From Chitinophaga sp. sic0106 (GTDB lineage Bacteria > Bacteroidota > Bacteroidia > Chitinophagales > Chitinophagaceae), in NCBI RefSeq assembly GCF_019219075.1, contig NZ_JAHUWJ010000010.1:124001-188000 (forward strand): a DNA stretch of 64,000 bases. The letters run 5' to 3'. The notes beneath the pieces are model-generated. The model saw nothing but the letters and a program-made list of their open reading frames with translations. It had not been told where the DNA came from and searched no databases. Made by a program: the position numbers and the translations under genes. Shown piece by piece: positions 25,426-34,624 of this stretch (position 1 is the stretch's first letter; each line of letters opens with the position of its first letter).

Positions 25426-26364
25426 ATGACACCCACACAGTGGACGTACCTGATATTCGGCATTGTAGTAACTGTAGCGCTTATTTTTGACCTTGGCTTG
25501 CTTAGCAAGAAAAATGAACAGATGACGATCAAGAAGGCATTGGTTCAGACTTGTTTCTGGGTGAGCTTGTCCCTGTTATTTTTTGGATTCATTTGGTACG
25601 AGGATGGTCAGGAATCGGCTATCGCCTACCTGAGTGCTTATCTGATGGAGTGGTCACTTTCCATCGACAATATATTTGTATTCATTTTAATATTTGGATA
25701 TTTTAAAATAAAAGAGGAGAGTTATGCCCGCGTATTGCTGATCGGGATTTTGATGGCTATCGTTTTCCGTGCTATATTTATCAGCCTGGGCGTGGTATTG
25801 ATCCATAAATTTGAGTGGATACTCTATATTTTCGGATTGTTCCTGGTGTATACCGGTGTGAAGATGTTCAATGCCAAAGAGGAGGATGAATTTAATCCAC
25901 AGGACAACCTGGCGTTGAAATTTATCAGCAAATACATGCGCTGGACAACAGAAGATCCGCAGGGAAAATTTCTGATCAAGCGTAGTGGTAAAACCTATCT
26001 CACCACGTTATCTGTGGTAGTGGTAATGCTGGCATTTACAGATATCGTATTTGCGCTGGATTCTATTCCTGCGGTGTTTGCCATCTCACAAGACCCGATG
26101 GTTGTATTTACCTCTAATATATTTGCTGTGCTTGGGTTAAGGTCCTTATTCTTCCTGCTGCGTGGTGCAGTGGATAAGTTTGATTACCTCCCGCAGGGCA
26201 TTGCGATTGTATTAGTATTCATAGGCCTTAAAATGCTCGCAGAGTATTTTATTCATATACCCGTATACGTATCACTGATTGTGATTGTAGTATGCCTTGG
26301 AGGTTCTATTCTTTATTCCCTTTACCATGATAAGAAAGAATTACCGAAAGGACAAGTGAAGTAA
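25426..26364 (+). CDS. TerC family integral membrane protein
   Basis: 312 residues with about nine hydrophobic segments. The TerC signature is seen in EWSLSIDNIFVFILIFGYF (about 76-94) and FTDIVFALDSIPAVFAIS (about 204-221), with conserved Asp residues inside the membrane region. TerC/Alx relatives are linked to tellurite resistance and to manganese export. Here a metal-ion exporter role is plausible but not specific. Single gene, 53 bases after gldG. Confidence 0.93.
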   Translation: MTPTQWTYLIFGIVVTVALIFDLGLLSKKNEQMTIKKALVQTCFWVSLSLLFFGFIWYEDGQESAIAYLSAYLMEWSLSIDNIFVFILIFGYFKIKEESYARVLLIGILMAIVFRAIFISLGVVLIHKFEWILYIFGLFLVYTGVKMFNAKEEDEFNPQDNLALKFISKYMRWTTEDPQGKFLIKRSGKTYLTTLSVVVVMLAFTDIVFALDSIPAVFAISQDPMVVFTSNIFAVLGLRSLFFLLRGAVDKFDYLPQGIAIVLVFIGLKMLAEYFIHIPVYVSLIVIVVCLGGSILYSLYHDKKELPKGQVK

Positions 26365-26400
26365 AAGGCAGCTGTAAAGAAACGTTTTTGCAGCCGCCAA

Positions 26401-28911
26401 GTGATTATTCAAACTGATAAAAACGTGTATAACGCAGCGAGTATCAACAAAGTCCTGAAAGGAGAGTTGTTGCAGGAAACAGGATTTTCAGAGATCGATC
26501 ATCTATTGCTCGATAGCCGCAAGCTGATATTTCCGGAAACATCCGTCTTTATTCCGCTGGTAAGCGCGAGAAGAAACGCGCACCAGTATATCGACGAGCT
26601 TTATAAGAAAGGAGTCAGCAACTTTATCATCAGTGAGCCTGTGCCGTTGGAGAAATATCCCAAAGCCAACTTTATCCTGGTAAAAGATACGCTCAATGCA
26701 TTGCATACGCTGGTAGCGTGGCATCGCCAGCAGTTCAACATTCCGGTAATAGGCATCACAGGCAGTAACGGAAAAACCATTGTAAAAGAATGGTTGTTTC
26801 AGTTGCTGGAGAAGGACTATAATATTGTACGCAGTCCCAAAAGCTATAACTCACAGATTGGTGTACCGCTCTCTGTTTGGCAGATGCAGCCGGAGCACCA
26901 GCTGGCCATTTTCGAAGCCGGTATTTCCCAGCCGGGTGAAATGGTGAACCTGGAGAAAATCATACGCCCTACCATCGGCATTTTCACCAATATCGGCGAA
27001 GCGCACAGTGAAGGGTTTCTGAACATTCGTCAGAAAATCAATGAGAAACTTGTACTCTTTATGAAGAGTGACGTACTCATTTATAGTAAAGATTACCTGG
27101 CGCTTAACGAGTGCGTGTTATCCTACCACAATCAACTGGAAGAAGGCCCTGAGCTGTTTTCCTGGTCCAGGAAAACGGATGCGGACCTGCGTATTACCAG
27201 TACCGAAAAGCACGATCATCATACCAGTATTGAGGCCCTGTATAAAGGTGAAAACCTGCAAATCCGCATTCAGTTTACGGATGAAGGTTCTGTTGAAAAC
27301 GCCATTCACTGCTGGGCATTGATGTTGTACCTGGGCAAGGAACAAGAGGTTATCCAGCAACGGATGGACCTCCTGAGCAACATTGCCATGCGCCTGGAAC
27401 TGAAGCAGGGGATTAACAACTGCTCCGTCATCAACGACGCTTACAACCTGGACTTAGGTTCGCTTACTATTGCGCTCGACTTTTTGCAGCAACAGCAGCA
27501 GCACCAGATACGCACGGTGATCCTCAGTGACATCCTGCAAAGCGGTAAAAGCGATGCTACCCTGTATGAGGAAGTAGCCGGTTTGCTGCATCAGAATGGC
27601 ATCAACAAACTAATTGCCATCGGCAAAAACATCTCCAGGGAGAAAAAGATTTTTCAACAGGTAGAAGGACTGAAATCGTGGTTCTTTAACACTACCGATG
27701 AATTTATACAACAATTTAACGGCGACGAATTTCATTACGAAACCATACTGGTAAAGGGCGCCCGTGTGTTTGAATTTGAGCGCATCGGCAAACTACTGGA
27801 ACAAAAAGCCCATCAGACCATCCTGGAAATCAACCTCAGCGCGATTTCGCATAATGTGAAACATTATCAGTCGCTCCTGAAACCCAATACCAAAGTGATG
27901 GCGATGGTAAAAGCCTTTTCCTATGGCAGCGGCAGTTTTGAAATTGCCAACCTGCTGCAGTTCCATGGTATCGATTACCTGGCCGTAGCCTACGCCGATG
28001 AAGGGGTAGAGCTCCGCAGATCGGGGATTACCATGCCTATTATGGTAATGAATCCTGAACCGGCCAGCTTCGATGCAATATTGCAATGGAACCTGGAACC
28101 GGAAATTTATTCCATGAGTACGTTAATGCAATTCCAGGAAGAAGTATTAGCCGCAGGCAAAACGGAATTTCCGGTACATATAAAGCTGGACACCGGTATG
28201 CACCGCCTGGGCTTTATGAGAAAAGATATTCCGGAACTGATTACCGTACTCACCGCCACGTCTACCTTTAAAGTACAGTCCGTGTTCAGCCACCTGGCCG
28301 CGAGCGAAGATCCGGCACAAGATGCGTTTACGCAGCAACAGGGGCGGCTTTTTTATGAAATGAGCCACGAACTGCAGAAAGCACTTGGGTACTTTGTGAT
28401 CCGTCATATCTCCAACAGTGCCGCTATTACCCGTCACCCTGAGCTACAGCTGGATATGGTGCGACTGGGCATAGGCATGTATGGGATCGACAGCGCCATG
28501 GATATCCAGGATCAGCTGAGGAATGTGAGCACGCTGAAAACGACTGTTGCCCAGCTAAAAGAGTTGGAGCCGGGAGAAACCGTGGGATACGGCCGTCGCT
28601 GGGAGGCCACCAAGCCTTCTGTAACCGCCACAGTACGAATTGGTTATGCAGATGGCTATAGTCGCAAAATGGGTAATAGTAATGGCAAAATGCTGATCAG
28701 GGGCAAACTGGCTCCGGTGATTGGCGTAGTAGCCATGGATATGTGTATGCTGGATGTTACCCACATTCCGGACGCAGCCGAGGGCGATGAGGTGATTGTA
28801 TTTGGGCAGGACCTGCCGGTACAGGACCTTGCGAAGTGGGCGGACACCATTCCCTATGAAATATTAACAGGAATTTCACAGCGTGTAAAAAGGGTATATT
28901 TCCAGGAATAG
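26401..28911 (+). CDS. Bifunctional MurF ligase / alanine racemase fusion
   Basis: 836 residues from a GTG start. The N-terminal MurF-like half (about 1-460) has the ATP loop GITGSNGKTIVKEW and NIGEAHSEGFLNIRQK. Its Asn-Ala-Asn-Pro region is changed to NDAYNLDLGSL, as is usual in this fusion type. The C-terminal alanine racemase (about 465-836) has the PLP lysine in VMAMVKAFSYGSGS and the catalytic Tyr in VRIGYADGYSR. It makes D-alanine and possibly joins D-Ala-D-Ala to the precursor. Since a classical murF also exists at 16246, the ligase half may be specialised or redundant. Confidence 0.94.
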   Translation: MIIQTDKNVYNAASINKVLKGELLQETGFSEIDHLLLDSRKLIFPETSVFIPLVSARRNAHQYIDELYKKGVSNFIISEPVPLEKYPKANFILVKDTLNALHTLVAWHRQQFNIPVIGITGSNGKTIVKEWLFQLLEKDYNIVRSPKSYNSQIGVPLSVWQMQPEHQLAIFEAGISQPGEMVNLEKIIRPTIGIFTNIGEAHSEGFLNIRQKINEKLVLFMKSDVLIYSKDYLALNECVLSYHNQLEEGPELFSWSRKTDADLRITSTEKHDHHTSIEALYKGENLQIRIQFTDEGSVENAIHCWALMLYLGKEQEVIQQRMDLLSNIAMRLELKQGINNCSVINDAYNLDLGSLTIALDFLQQQQQHQIRTVILSDILQSGKSDATLYEEVAGLLHQNGINKLIAIGKNISREKKIFQQVEGLKSWFFNTTDEFIQQFNGDEFHYETILVKGARVFEFERIGKLLEQKAHQTILEINLSAISHNVKHYQSLLKPNTKVMAMVKAFSYGSGSFEIANLLQFHGIDYLAVAYADEGVELRRSGITMPIMVMNPEPASFDAILQWNLEPEIYSMSTLMQFQEEVLAAGKTEFPVHIKLDTGMHRLGFMRKDIPELITVLTATSTFKVQSVFSHLAASEDPAQDAFTQQQGRLFYEMSHELQKALGYFVIRHISNSAAITRHPELQLDMVRLGIGMYGIDSAMDIQDQLRNVSTLKTTVAQLKELEPGETVGYGRRWEATKPSVTATVRIGYADGYSRKMGNSNGKMLIRGKLAPVIGVVAMDMCMLDVTHIPDAAEGDEVIVFGQDLPVQDLAKWADTIPYEILTGISQRVKRVYFQE

Positions 28912-28954
28912 CCATCTTGCAAGCGGTTTGATTTCCGACTTTGAAATAAACCAT

Positions 28955-28962
28955 TATTTTTG
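28955..28962 (+). promoter_or_regulatory. Candidate -7 box for lspA
   Basis: TATTTTTG fits TAnnTTTG, 18 bases before the TTG start at 28981. No matching -33 box at the ideal spacing. Confidence 0.3.
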
Positions 28963-28980
28963 ATAAAATTTTAATGTCAA

Positions 28981-29643
28981 TTGAAGTATCGTCACATTCT
29001 AATTATCGTCTTACTCATCCTGGTTGTTGACCAGTCTTTGAAGTTCTGGATTAAGACAAATATGTTCATGCAGCAGGAATTCATCATATTCCCTAACTGG
29101 TTCCGCATACATTTCATTGAAAATGAAGGGATGGCGTATGGACTTAAGTTCGGTGGCGATTTTGGGAAGATCTTCCTGACATTATTCCGCCTGGTAGCCG
29201 TGGTATTTGGTTTTTATTATCTGAACAAGCTGGTAAAGGAAAAGTATCACAAAGGCCTGCTGATCTGCGGTGCGCTGATCCTCGCGGGTGCTGCCGGCAA
29301 TCTGATCGACAGTATGTTTTATGGGTTGATCTTTAACGACAGCATAGGTTACGAAGTGGCTAAGTTTATGCCGGAAGGCGGCGGCTACGGCAGCTTCCTG
29401 CATGGCCGTGTGGTGGACATGCTGTATTTCCCCCTGTACGAAGGTTACCTGCCTAGCTGGGTGCCATTCAAAGGAGGGGACTATTTCGTGTTTTTCCGAC
29501 CGGTGTTTAACGTGGCCGATGCGGCAATTTCTGTAGGTGTGGTAACCATATTGCTGTTCCAGAAACGTTTCTTTGCAGCACATCAGACACCAAAGCAACC
29601 GACAGAGTCAAATAATACCGTGACCAACGATCATATCGCGTAA
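28981..29643 (+). CDS. lspA: Lipoprotein signal peptidase (signal peptidase II)
   Basis: Inner-membrane aspartic protease that cleaves lipoprotein signal peptides after lipid attachment. The start is TTG (MKYRHILIIVLLILVVDQSLKFW); an ATG upstream at 28975 is in another frame. Catalytic Asp residues lie in AAGNLIDSMFYG and FNVADAAIS. At 220 residues it is longer than the proteobacterial enzyme because of a loop around MPEGGGYGSFLHGRVVDMLY, which is normal for Bacteroidota. Many lipoproteins in this window are its expected substrates. Confidence 0.94.
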   Translation: MKYRHILIIVLLILVVDQSLKFWIKTNMFMQQEFIIFPNWFRIHFIENEGMAYGLKFGGDFGKIFLTLFRLVAVVFGFYYLNKLVKEKYHKGLLICGALILAGAAGNLIDSMFYGLIFNDSIGYEVAKFMPEGGGYGSFLHGRVVDMLYFPLYEGYLPSWVPFKGGDYFVFFRPVFNVADAAISVGVVTILLFQKRFFAAHQTPKQPTESNNTVTNDHIA

Positions 29644-29668
29644 TTCACATCTCACTAAAAATAATAGC

Positions 29669-29701
29669 ACCCGGAGGGATTAAATTCCTCCGGGTTTTTT
29701 A
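29669..29701 (+). terminator. Rho-independent terminator after lspA
   Basis: ACCCGGAGG (29669-29677) pairs with CCTCCGGGT (29687-29695) around a nine-base loop and is followed by a T-run. Confidence 0.85.
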
Positions 29702-29728
29702 TTTTACGTACAAATCATATCCGACACT

Positions 29729-30220
29729 ATGGTGATGAATTACCTTCGAAGCACTATAAAAGCAATGGCTTGTTGCCTCCTGTTGCTGGTAGCAGGCAGC
29801 TTGAGCTACCTGCCTGCCCATGCACAGAAAGCCCCCAATTTTAAAGGCATTGACATCCAGGGCAATACGGTGCAATTAGCCGATTACAAAGGCAAATATC
29901 TATTACTCGATTTCTGGGCGACCTGGTGCCATCCATGTATGGCGAAAGTGCCATTCCTTAAAAAAATCCGAAATAAATATCCTGAAAGCAAGCTGGCGAT
30001 GGTAGGCATAAATCTGGATGACACAAAAGGCGCCGCTGTGAATGCGGTCAGGCAGGCAAAAATGAACTGGACAACCATACACGATCCCGAAAAAATACCC
30101 GGCTCCTATGGTGTATACTATATTCCTATGCTTTACCTGATCGATCCGAGCGGCAAAATCATATATAATAATGACCGCCAAACAGAGGCAGAACTGCTGG
30201 AAATCCTTGACCGTATATAG
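29729..30220 (+). CDS. TlpA-like thioredoxin-fold exported protein
   Basis: 163 residues. A signal peptide (MACCLLLLVAGSLSYLPAHAQ region) is followed by a thioredoxin fold with the redox pair in FWATWCHPCMAKVPFL and the cis-Pro loop YYIPMLYLIDPSGKI. Likely a periplasmic or extracytoplasmic disulfide reductase or resistance-type thioredoxin. A second in-frame ATG two codons in (29735) is equally usable. Between the lspA terminator and a receptor promoter, so probably monocistronic. Confidence 0.9.
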   Translation: MVMNYLRSTIKAMACCLLLLVAGSLSYLPAHAQKAPNFKGIDIQGNTVQLADYKGKYLLLDFWATWCHPCMAKVPFLKKIRNKYPESKLAMVGINLDDTKGAAVNAVRQAKMNWTTIHDPEKIPGSYGVYYIPMLYLIDPSGKIIYNNDRQTEAELLEILDRI

Positions 30221-30334
30221 CCAGGTGCCAGTTATTACATCGTTAACCCACAGTATTCCCTGCCTGATGGGCCGGAATATTTGCAATATTTCACATTGAC
30301 TTTCAATGTATTAAGAAATAATTTTCTATTTCGC

Positions 30335-30365
30335 TTTGAAATAATGAAAAGCCGCGCTACATTTG
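30335..30365 (+). promoter_or_regulatory. Bacteroidota promoter of the TonB-dependent receptor
   Basis: TTTG (30335-30338), a 19-base spacer, then TACATTTG (30358-30365): an exact match to the TTTG-N19-TAnnTTTG pattern of the primary Bacteroidota sigma factor. The transcript would start near 30371, giving a leader of about 120 bases before the ATG at 30493. Confidence 0.75.
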
Positions 30366-30492
30366 TCTACTAATTCTATAGACTATATGGCTTTCAAAAA
30401 TAAAATGCGGTATTTCTTAGTTCGATGTTGATCCCCAACAACGACACGCACCCCGTAATTCAATCAATAATCTAATTTTCACACGCATAGTT

Positions 30493-33357
30493 ATGTATAA
30501 GTTTTTACCACTGGTTAAATACCTGTTTGCTATACTGGTATTCAGTCCTTTCTTTGCGCAAGCCCAGCTGAATGGCTCCTACGTGATCGAAGGAAAGATT
30601 GCCGATGACCGGGGGAGTGGACTCCCCGGCGCCTCCATCCAGATAAAAGGGACCTCTTTCGGTACCACTACGGATTCTATCGGGCATTTTAGTCTCACCA
30701 CTAATACTAAGTTTCCCTACAAGCTGGTGATACGCCTGATCGGCTACCAGCCGCAGGAGTTTGAAGTAAAAAGCAGCAACAGCAAACTGGCCATACAGCT
30801 CTATACGCAGTCGCTCCTGGTAAATGAAGTGGTAGTATCCGCCAGCCGCCAGCAGGAAAAGCTGTTGCGCTCACCGGTGACCATTGAAAAGCTGGACATA
30901 AGGGCACTGAAAGAAACGCCGTCCTCCACTTTTTATGATGCCCTCGGCAACCTCAAAGGCGTACAGATGACCACCGCCGGCCTGACCTTCAAAGTGTTCA
31001 ACACCCGTGGTTTCAACGTACCCAACAACTTCCGCTTTATGCAGCTGGTGGATGGTGTGGATAACCAGGCTGCCACCCTGGGCGTACCCCTGGGTAACGC
31101 TATCGGACCTACGGAGCTGGATATCTCCAGCGTGGAAGTGACGCCAGGCGCCTCTTCCGCACTGTACGGCATGAACGCCATCAACGGTATGTCCAACCTC
31201 ACCACTAAAAATCCTTTCACCTACCAGGGAGTAAGCGTATACCAGAAAATCGCGTTTAACCATTTCGACGGTAACGGCAGCAGCCCTAAGCCTATCACGG
31301 AAACGGCTATACGCTACGCACAATCCTATGCACCCTGGTTTGCCTGGAAAATCAATTTCAGCTACATGGAAGGTACCGACTGGTATGCGGATAACCGCTC
31401 CGACTTCAACCCGCAAACCAAAGCCAATCCAGACTTTCCGCAGTTAAGCGGCGCGAATAATATCGCCAATGACGGTTGGAATAAATATGGCGACAACTCC
31501 AATATCCAGATCATTGATAAGGATGGTCGCGCCTATAACGTACGCCGCACCGGCTATTGGGAAAAAGACCTCGCCGGCGACTACAAGGTACGCAACACCA
31601 AAGTGGACGGTAGCCTCAACTTCCGCCTGCCACATAAACTGGAGCTGTCCTATGCGTACCGCTATGGCCTCATGGATGGTTTCTTCCAACGGGGTAACCG
31701 CATAGGCCTCAGAAACGTAATTGTGCAGAATCATAAGATTGAACTCGTGCACCCTGACTTTACCCTGCGCTCCTATGTATCCATTGAAAACACCGGCGAT
31801 TCCTATAACATGAATCCGCTGGCAGACAATCTCGAGAAATCATTCAAGACAGATAAAAAATGGCAGGCAGATTATACTGCTGCCCTGAACGCCGCGCTCA
31901 CCAACAGCTCCGACCTCGTTGCAGCACATCAGGCAGCACGGGCAGCAGCAGACCAGGGAAGGTTTACACCCGGCACCGCAGCATTTGATGCACAGCTGGC
32001 AAAAATCAAAAGTGTGAACGACTGGGATATTTACCCTACCTCCAAAAATCCGGAGAACACCACCGGTGGTGCTGCACTCCTTCAAATGAGCCGCTTCTAC
32101 CACACAGAGGGCACCTGGAACCTGCGTAAATACGTGCATTTCATGGATGTACTGGTAGGCGCCGACTACAGAACATACGAAATCATACCGGATGGTAACA
32201 ATTTCGTAGACTTCTCGCAGCCGCTCGACAAACGCAGTCAACCTGGCGGAAAGCACATCTGGTACGGTAAATACGGTGGATTTGTACAGGGTGCTAAAAC
32301 CTTCTTCAACGATGCGCTGAAGGTCACCGCATCCCTGCGATATGATAAAAACGAACAGTTCGAAGGGAAGATCAACCCACGCATTGCAGCAGTATACAGT
32401 ATTAAAGACAAGCATAATTTCCGTCTCAGCTGGCAGAACGGTTTCCGCTTCCCATCCCTGTTTGAAGCCTATAGCTTTGTCAATAACGGACAGGTAAGGC
32501 GTGTAGGTGGTTTAGCCTTCATTGAAGAAGGCCTCGGTTACTTCAAGAACTCCTACCTTACCAGCTCTGTAGATGCCTTTGGTGTAGCAGTCAATAAAAC
32601 CATCAATGCCGAACATATCAGCAAAGACGCCGCTGCCGCTAAAAACGCCAGTGTACTGAAAATCGCCAACCTCGATCCGATTGTACCGGAAGAAATCCAT
32701 TCTTTCGAAGGCGGTTATAAAGCGGTACTATTCAATAACAAACTCTTTATTGATGTGGATGGGTACTATTCTACCTACAAACATTTTATTGGCCAGGTAG
32801 AAGCAGTGGTACCTACCAGCGGTAATGTTAACAATCCGGACGCATCAGTGTTGAATCAAATGCTGGATAAGAGTTTACAGAGTCGCTACCGTGTATGGAC
32901 CAACAGTAAATCCACTGTGAATAACTATGGTTTTGCCGTAGCCGTTACCTACGATATCTACAAATCATTTACCGTGAGTGCCAACGCCAACTATAACAAG
33001 CTGGGGCAGGATAAAACAAAAGACGATGCGCTGATTCCGGGCTTCAATACTCCTGACTGGTTTGCGAATGTGAGCTTTGGTAACAGGAATGTATTGCCTA
33101 ACCTCGGCTTCAACGTGGTGTGGCACTGGCAGAATACTTTCTACTGGCAGAACCTTTTTGGTAACGGAGATGTGCCTGCTTACAGCACTGTAGATGCGCA
33201 GGTAACCTATCGTGTACCGAAGATCAAAACAGCGTTTAAGCTGGGGGCTTCGAACTTGTTTAACAGCTCTTATTTTCAGTATGTGGGAGGACCTACGATC
33301 AGGGGATTGTATTACTTCTCGATTACGTTTGATGATGTGTTTAAGAAGAAGGGATGA
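30493..33357 (+). CDS. TonB-dependent receptor with carboxypeptidase-regulatory domain
   Basis: 954-residue outer-membrane receptor. Signal peptide to about residue 25, then a carboxypeptidase-D-regulatory-like domain (about 30-105: IEGKIADDRGSGLPGASIQI), a plug domain (from VVVSASRQQEKLLRSPVTIE, through GSSALYGMNAINGM-type sequence) and a 22-strand barrel ending in YYFSITFDDVF. It imports an unknown ligand with TonB energy. No SusD partner follows, so it is more like a siderophore/vitamin or peptide receptor than a SusC polysaccharide system. It has its own strong promoter and bidirectional terminators downstream. Confidence 0.93.
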   Translation: MYKFLPLVKYLFAILVFSPFFAQAQLNGSYVIEGKIADDRGSGLPGASIQIKGTSFGTTTDSIGHFSLTTNTKFPYKLVIRLIGYQPQEFEVKSSNSKLAIQLYTQSLLVNEVVVSASRQQEKLLRSPVTIEKLDIRALKETPSSTFYDALGNLKGVQMTTAGLTFKVFNTRGFNVPNNFRFMQLVDGVDNQAATLGVPLGNAIGPTELDISSVEVTPGASSALYGMNAINGMSNLTTKNPFTYQGVSVYQKIAFNHFDGNGSSPKPITETAIRYAQSYAPWFAWKINFSYMEGTDWYADNRSDFNPQTKANPDFPQLSGANNIANDGWNKYGDNSNIQIIDKDGRAYNVRRTGYWEKDLAGDYKVRNTKVDGSLNFRLPHKLELSYAYRYGLMDGFFQRGNRIGLRNVIVQNHKIELVHPDFTLRSYVSIENTGDSYNMNPLADNLEKSFKTDKKWQADYTAALNAALTNSSDLVAAHQAARAAADQGRFTPGTAAFDAQLAKIKSVNDWDIYPTSKNPENTTGGAALLQMSRFYHTEGTWNLRKYVHFMDVLVGADYRTYEIIPDGNNFVDFSQPLDKRSQPGGKHIWYGKYGGFVQGAKTFFNDALKVTASLRYDKNEQFEGKINPRIAAVYSIKDKHNFRLSWQNGFRFPSLFEAYSFVNNGQVRRVGGLAFIEEGLGYFKNSYLTSSVDAFGVAVNKTINAEHISKDAAAAKNASVLKIANLDPIVPEEIHSFEGGYKAVLFNNKLFIDVDGYYSTYKHFIGQVEAVVPTSGNVNNPDASVLNQMLDKSLQSRYRVWTNSKSTVNNYGFAVAVTYDIYKSFTVSANANYNKLGQDKTKDDALIPGFNTPDWFANVSFGNRNVLPNLGFNVVWHWQNTFYWQNLFGNGDVPAYSTVDAQVTYRVPKIKTAFKLGASNLFNSSYFQYVGGPTIRGLYYFSITFDDVFKKKG

Positions 33358-33374
33358 TAAAATTTTGTTTGCAT

Positions 33375-33409
33375 AAAAAACGCCAGGGCCTTCGGTCCTG
33401 GCGTTTTTT
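33375..33409. terminator. Bidirectional terminator after the TonB receptor
   Basis: ACGCCAGGGCC and GGTCCTGGCGT pair (one G-U) around TTC, with A-run before and T-run after, so it works in both directions. Confidence 0.85.
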
Positions 33410-33433
33410 ATTACTGGCCTGACGCTATCACCG

Positions 33434-33459
33434 CCAGGCTTTTTTGTTTAAAAGCCTGG
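33434..33459. terminator. Second hairpin between receptor and dehydrogenase
   Basis: CCAGGCTTTT and AAAAGCCTGG form a perfect 10-base stem around TTGTTT; likely a further stop for the convergent dehydrogenase transcript. Confidence 0.55.
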
Positions 33460-33485
33460 AATACCGGCCTTATTTGCGGTGCATC

Positions 33486-34481
33486 CTAAATTTTCACTTC
33501 GTTAACTAACGGTTCTCCCTTTTCAAAGCAGGCAATATTACTCAAGGTCGTTTCTGCAATCTGCGTGAGTGCTTCATGTGTAAAGAAGCCCTGATGTGAA
33601 GTGATCACTACGTTAGGAAACGTAATCAACCTTGACCATACATCGTCCTGAATAATTTCGCTGGAGAGATCGTGAAAGAATAAATTTTCTTCCTGTTCGT
33701 ATACATCGATGGCGAGTGCGCCGATGTGGCAATTTTTGAGTGCTTCTATCACCGCTTTGGTATCAATGAGGCCACCACGGCTGGTATTGAGCAGAAACAC
33801 CCCACGCTTCATTTTTGTAATGGTACTGGTATTTATGAGGTGTTTGGTTTCCGGTGTAAGCGGGCAATGCAGGGAAATAATATCTGCCTGTTCGAAAAGA
33901 TTTTCTAATGAAACATATTCTACACCTGCTTTTTCAAGCGCTTCATTTTTATACATGTCATAGGCGACTACCTTACAACCGAAGCCCATCATGATGCGGC
34001 AGAAGATAGCTCCGATATTACCGGTACCAATTACGCCCACTGTTTTACCATAAAGATCAAATCCTTCGAGACCGTTGAGTGTAAAATTATTATCACGTAT
34101 ACGGTTATACGCTTTATAGATTTTACGGTTAAGACCGAGCAACAATGCTACGGCATGTTCTGCTACAGCATGCGGCGAATAGGCCGGTACGCGCACCACT
34201 GGCAGCTTTAGTTCCGCAGCAGCTTTCAGGTCTACGTTATTGAAACCTGCAGCACGCAGGGCAATGAGACGGATGCCTTGGTTGTATAGCTGATGCAGCA
34301 CGGGTGCATCGAGGTGGTCGTTTACAAAAGCACAAACTACACTTTCACCGGGTTTCACAAGTGCGGCGTTGTCCGGGTTCAGGGGGTATTCGAGGAAGCG
34401 GAGGCGATAGTGGTATTTTTCATTTGCCGTTGTGAAGTATTTAATATCGTACGGCTGTGCGCTATAGAATAGTATATCCAT
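33486..34481 (-). CDS. D-2-hydroxyacid dehydrogenase (D-lactate dehydrogenase-like)
   Basis: 331-residue NAD-dependent dehydrogenase. The nucleotide loop is GKTVGVIGTGNIGA (about residue 144). The catalytic triad is indicated by Arg in LLNTSRGGLIDT, Glu in DVYEQEENLFFHD and His in SHQGFFTHEAL. The length and the N-terminal MDILFYSAQPYD fit the LdhA group that reduces pyruvate to D-lactate, though other 2-ketoacids are possible. Single gene, reverse strand. Confidence 0.92.
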   Translation of the reverse strand: MDILFYSAQPYDIKYFTTANEKYHYRLRFLEYPLNPDNAALVKPGESVVCAFVNDHLDAPVLHQLYNQGIRLIALRAAGFNNVDLKAAAELKLPVVRVPAYSPHAVAEHAVALLLGLNRKIYKAYNRIRDNNFTLNGLEGFDLYGKTVGVIGTGNIGAIFCRIMMGFGCKVVAYDMYKNEALEKAGVEYVSLENLFEQADIISLHCPLTPETKHLINTSTITKMKRGVFLLNTSRGGLIDTKAVIEALKNCHIGALAIDVYEQEENLFFHDLSSEIIQDDVWSRLITFPNVVITSHQGFFTHEALTQIAETTLSNIACFEKGEPLVNEVKI

Positions 34482-34555
34482 TTCCGTTGTTGTTGGGTGA
34501 ACAACAATTTAGCAAAAAGAAGGGGTTTTATTAAAGCGATTTTGAGGTAGTACTG

Positions 34556-34603
34556 GCCACCTTCGGTGGCTGTTGGCTGAGTTCCGCGCTGCGCGCGGAA
34601 CTC
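34556..34603. repeat. Two small perfect hairpins between dehydrogenase and fumC
   Basis: GCCACC-TTC-GGTGGC (34556-34570) is followed by an 11-base perfect stem, GAGTTCCGCGC (34579-34589) with GCGCGGAACTC (34593-34603), around triloop TGC. This is the same architecture as the hairpins at 3616 and 36903. No T-run follows. Confidence 0.6.
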
Positions 34604-34624
34604 GCCGAAACAATATTATTTTCT

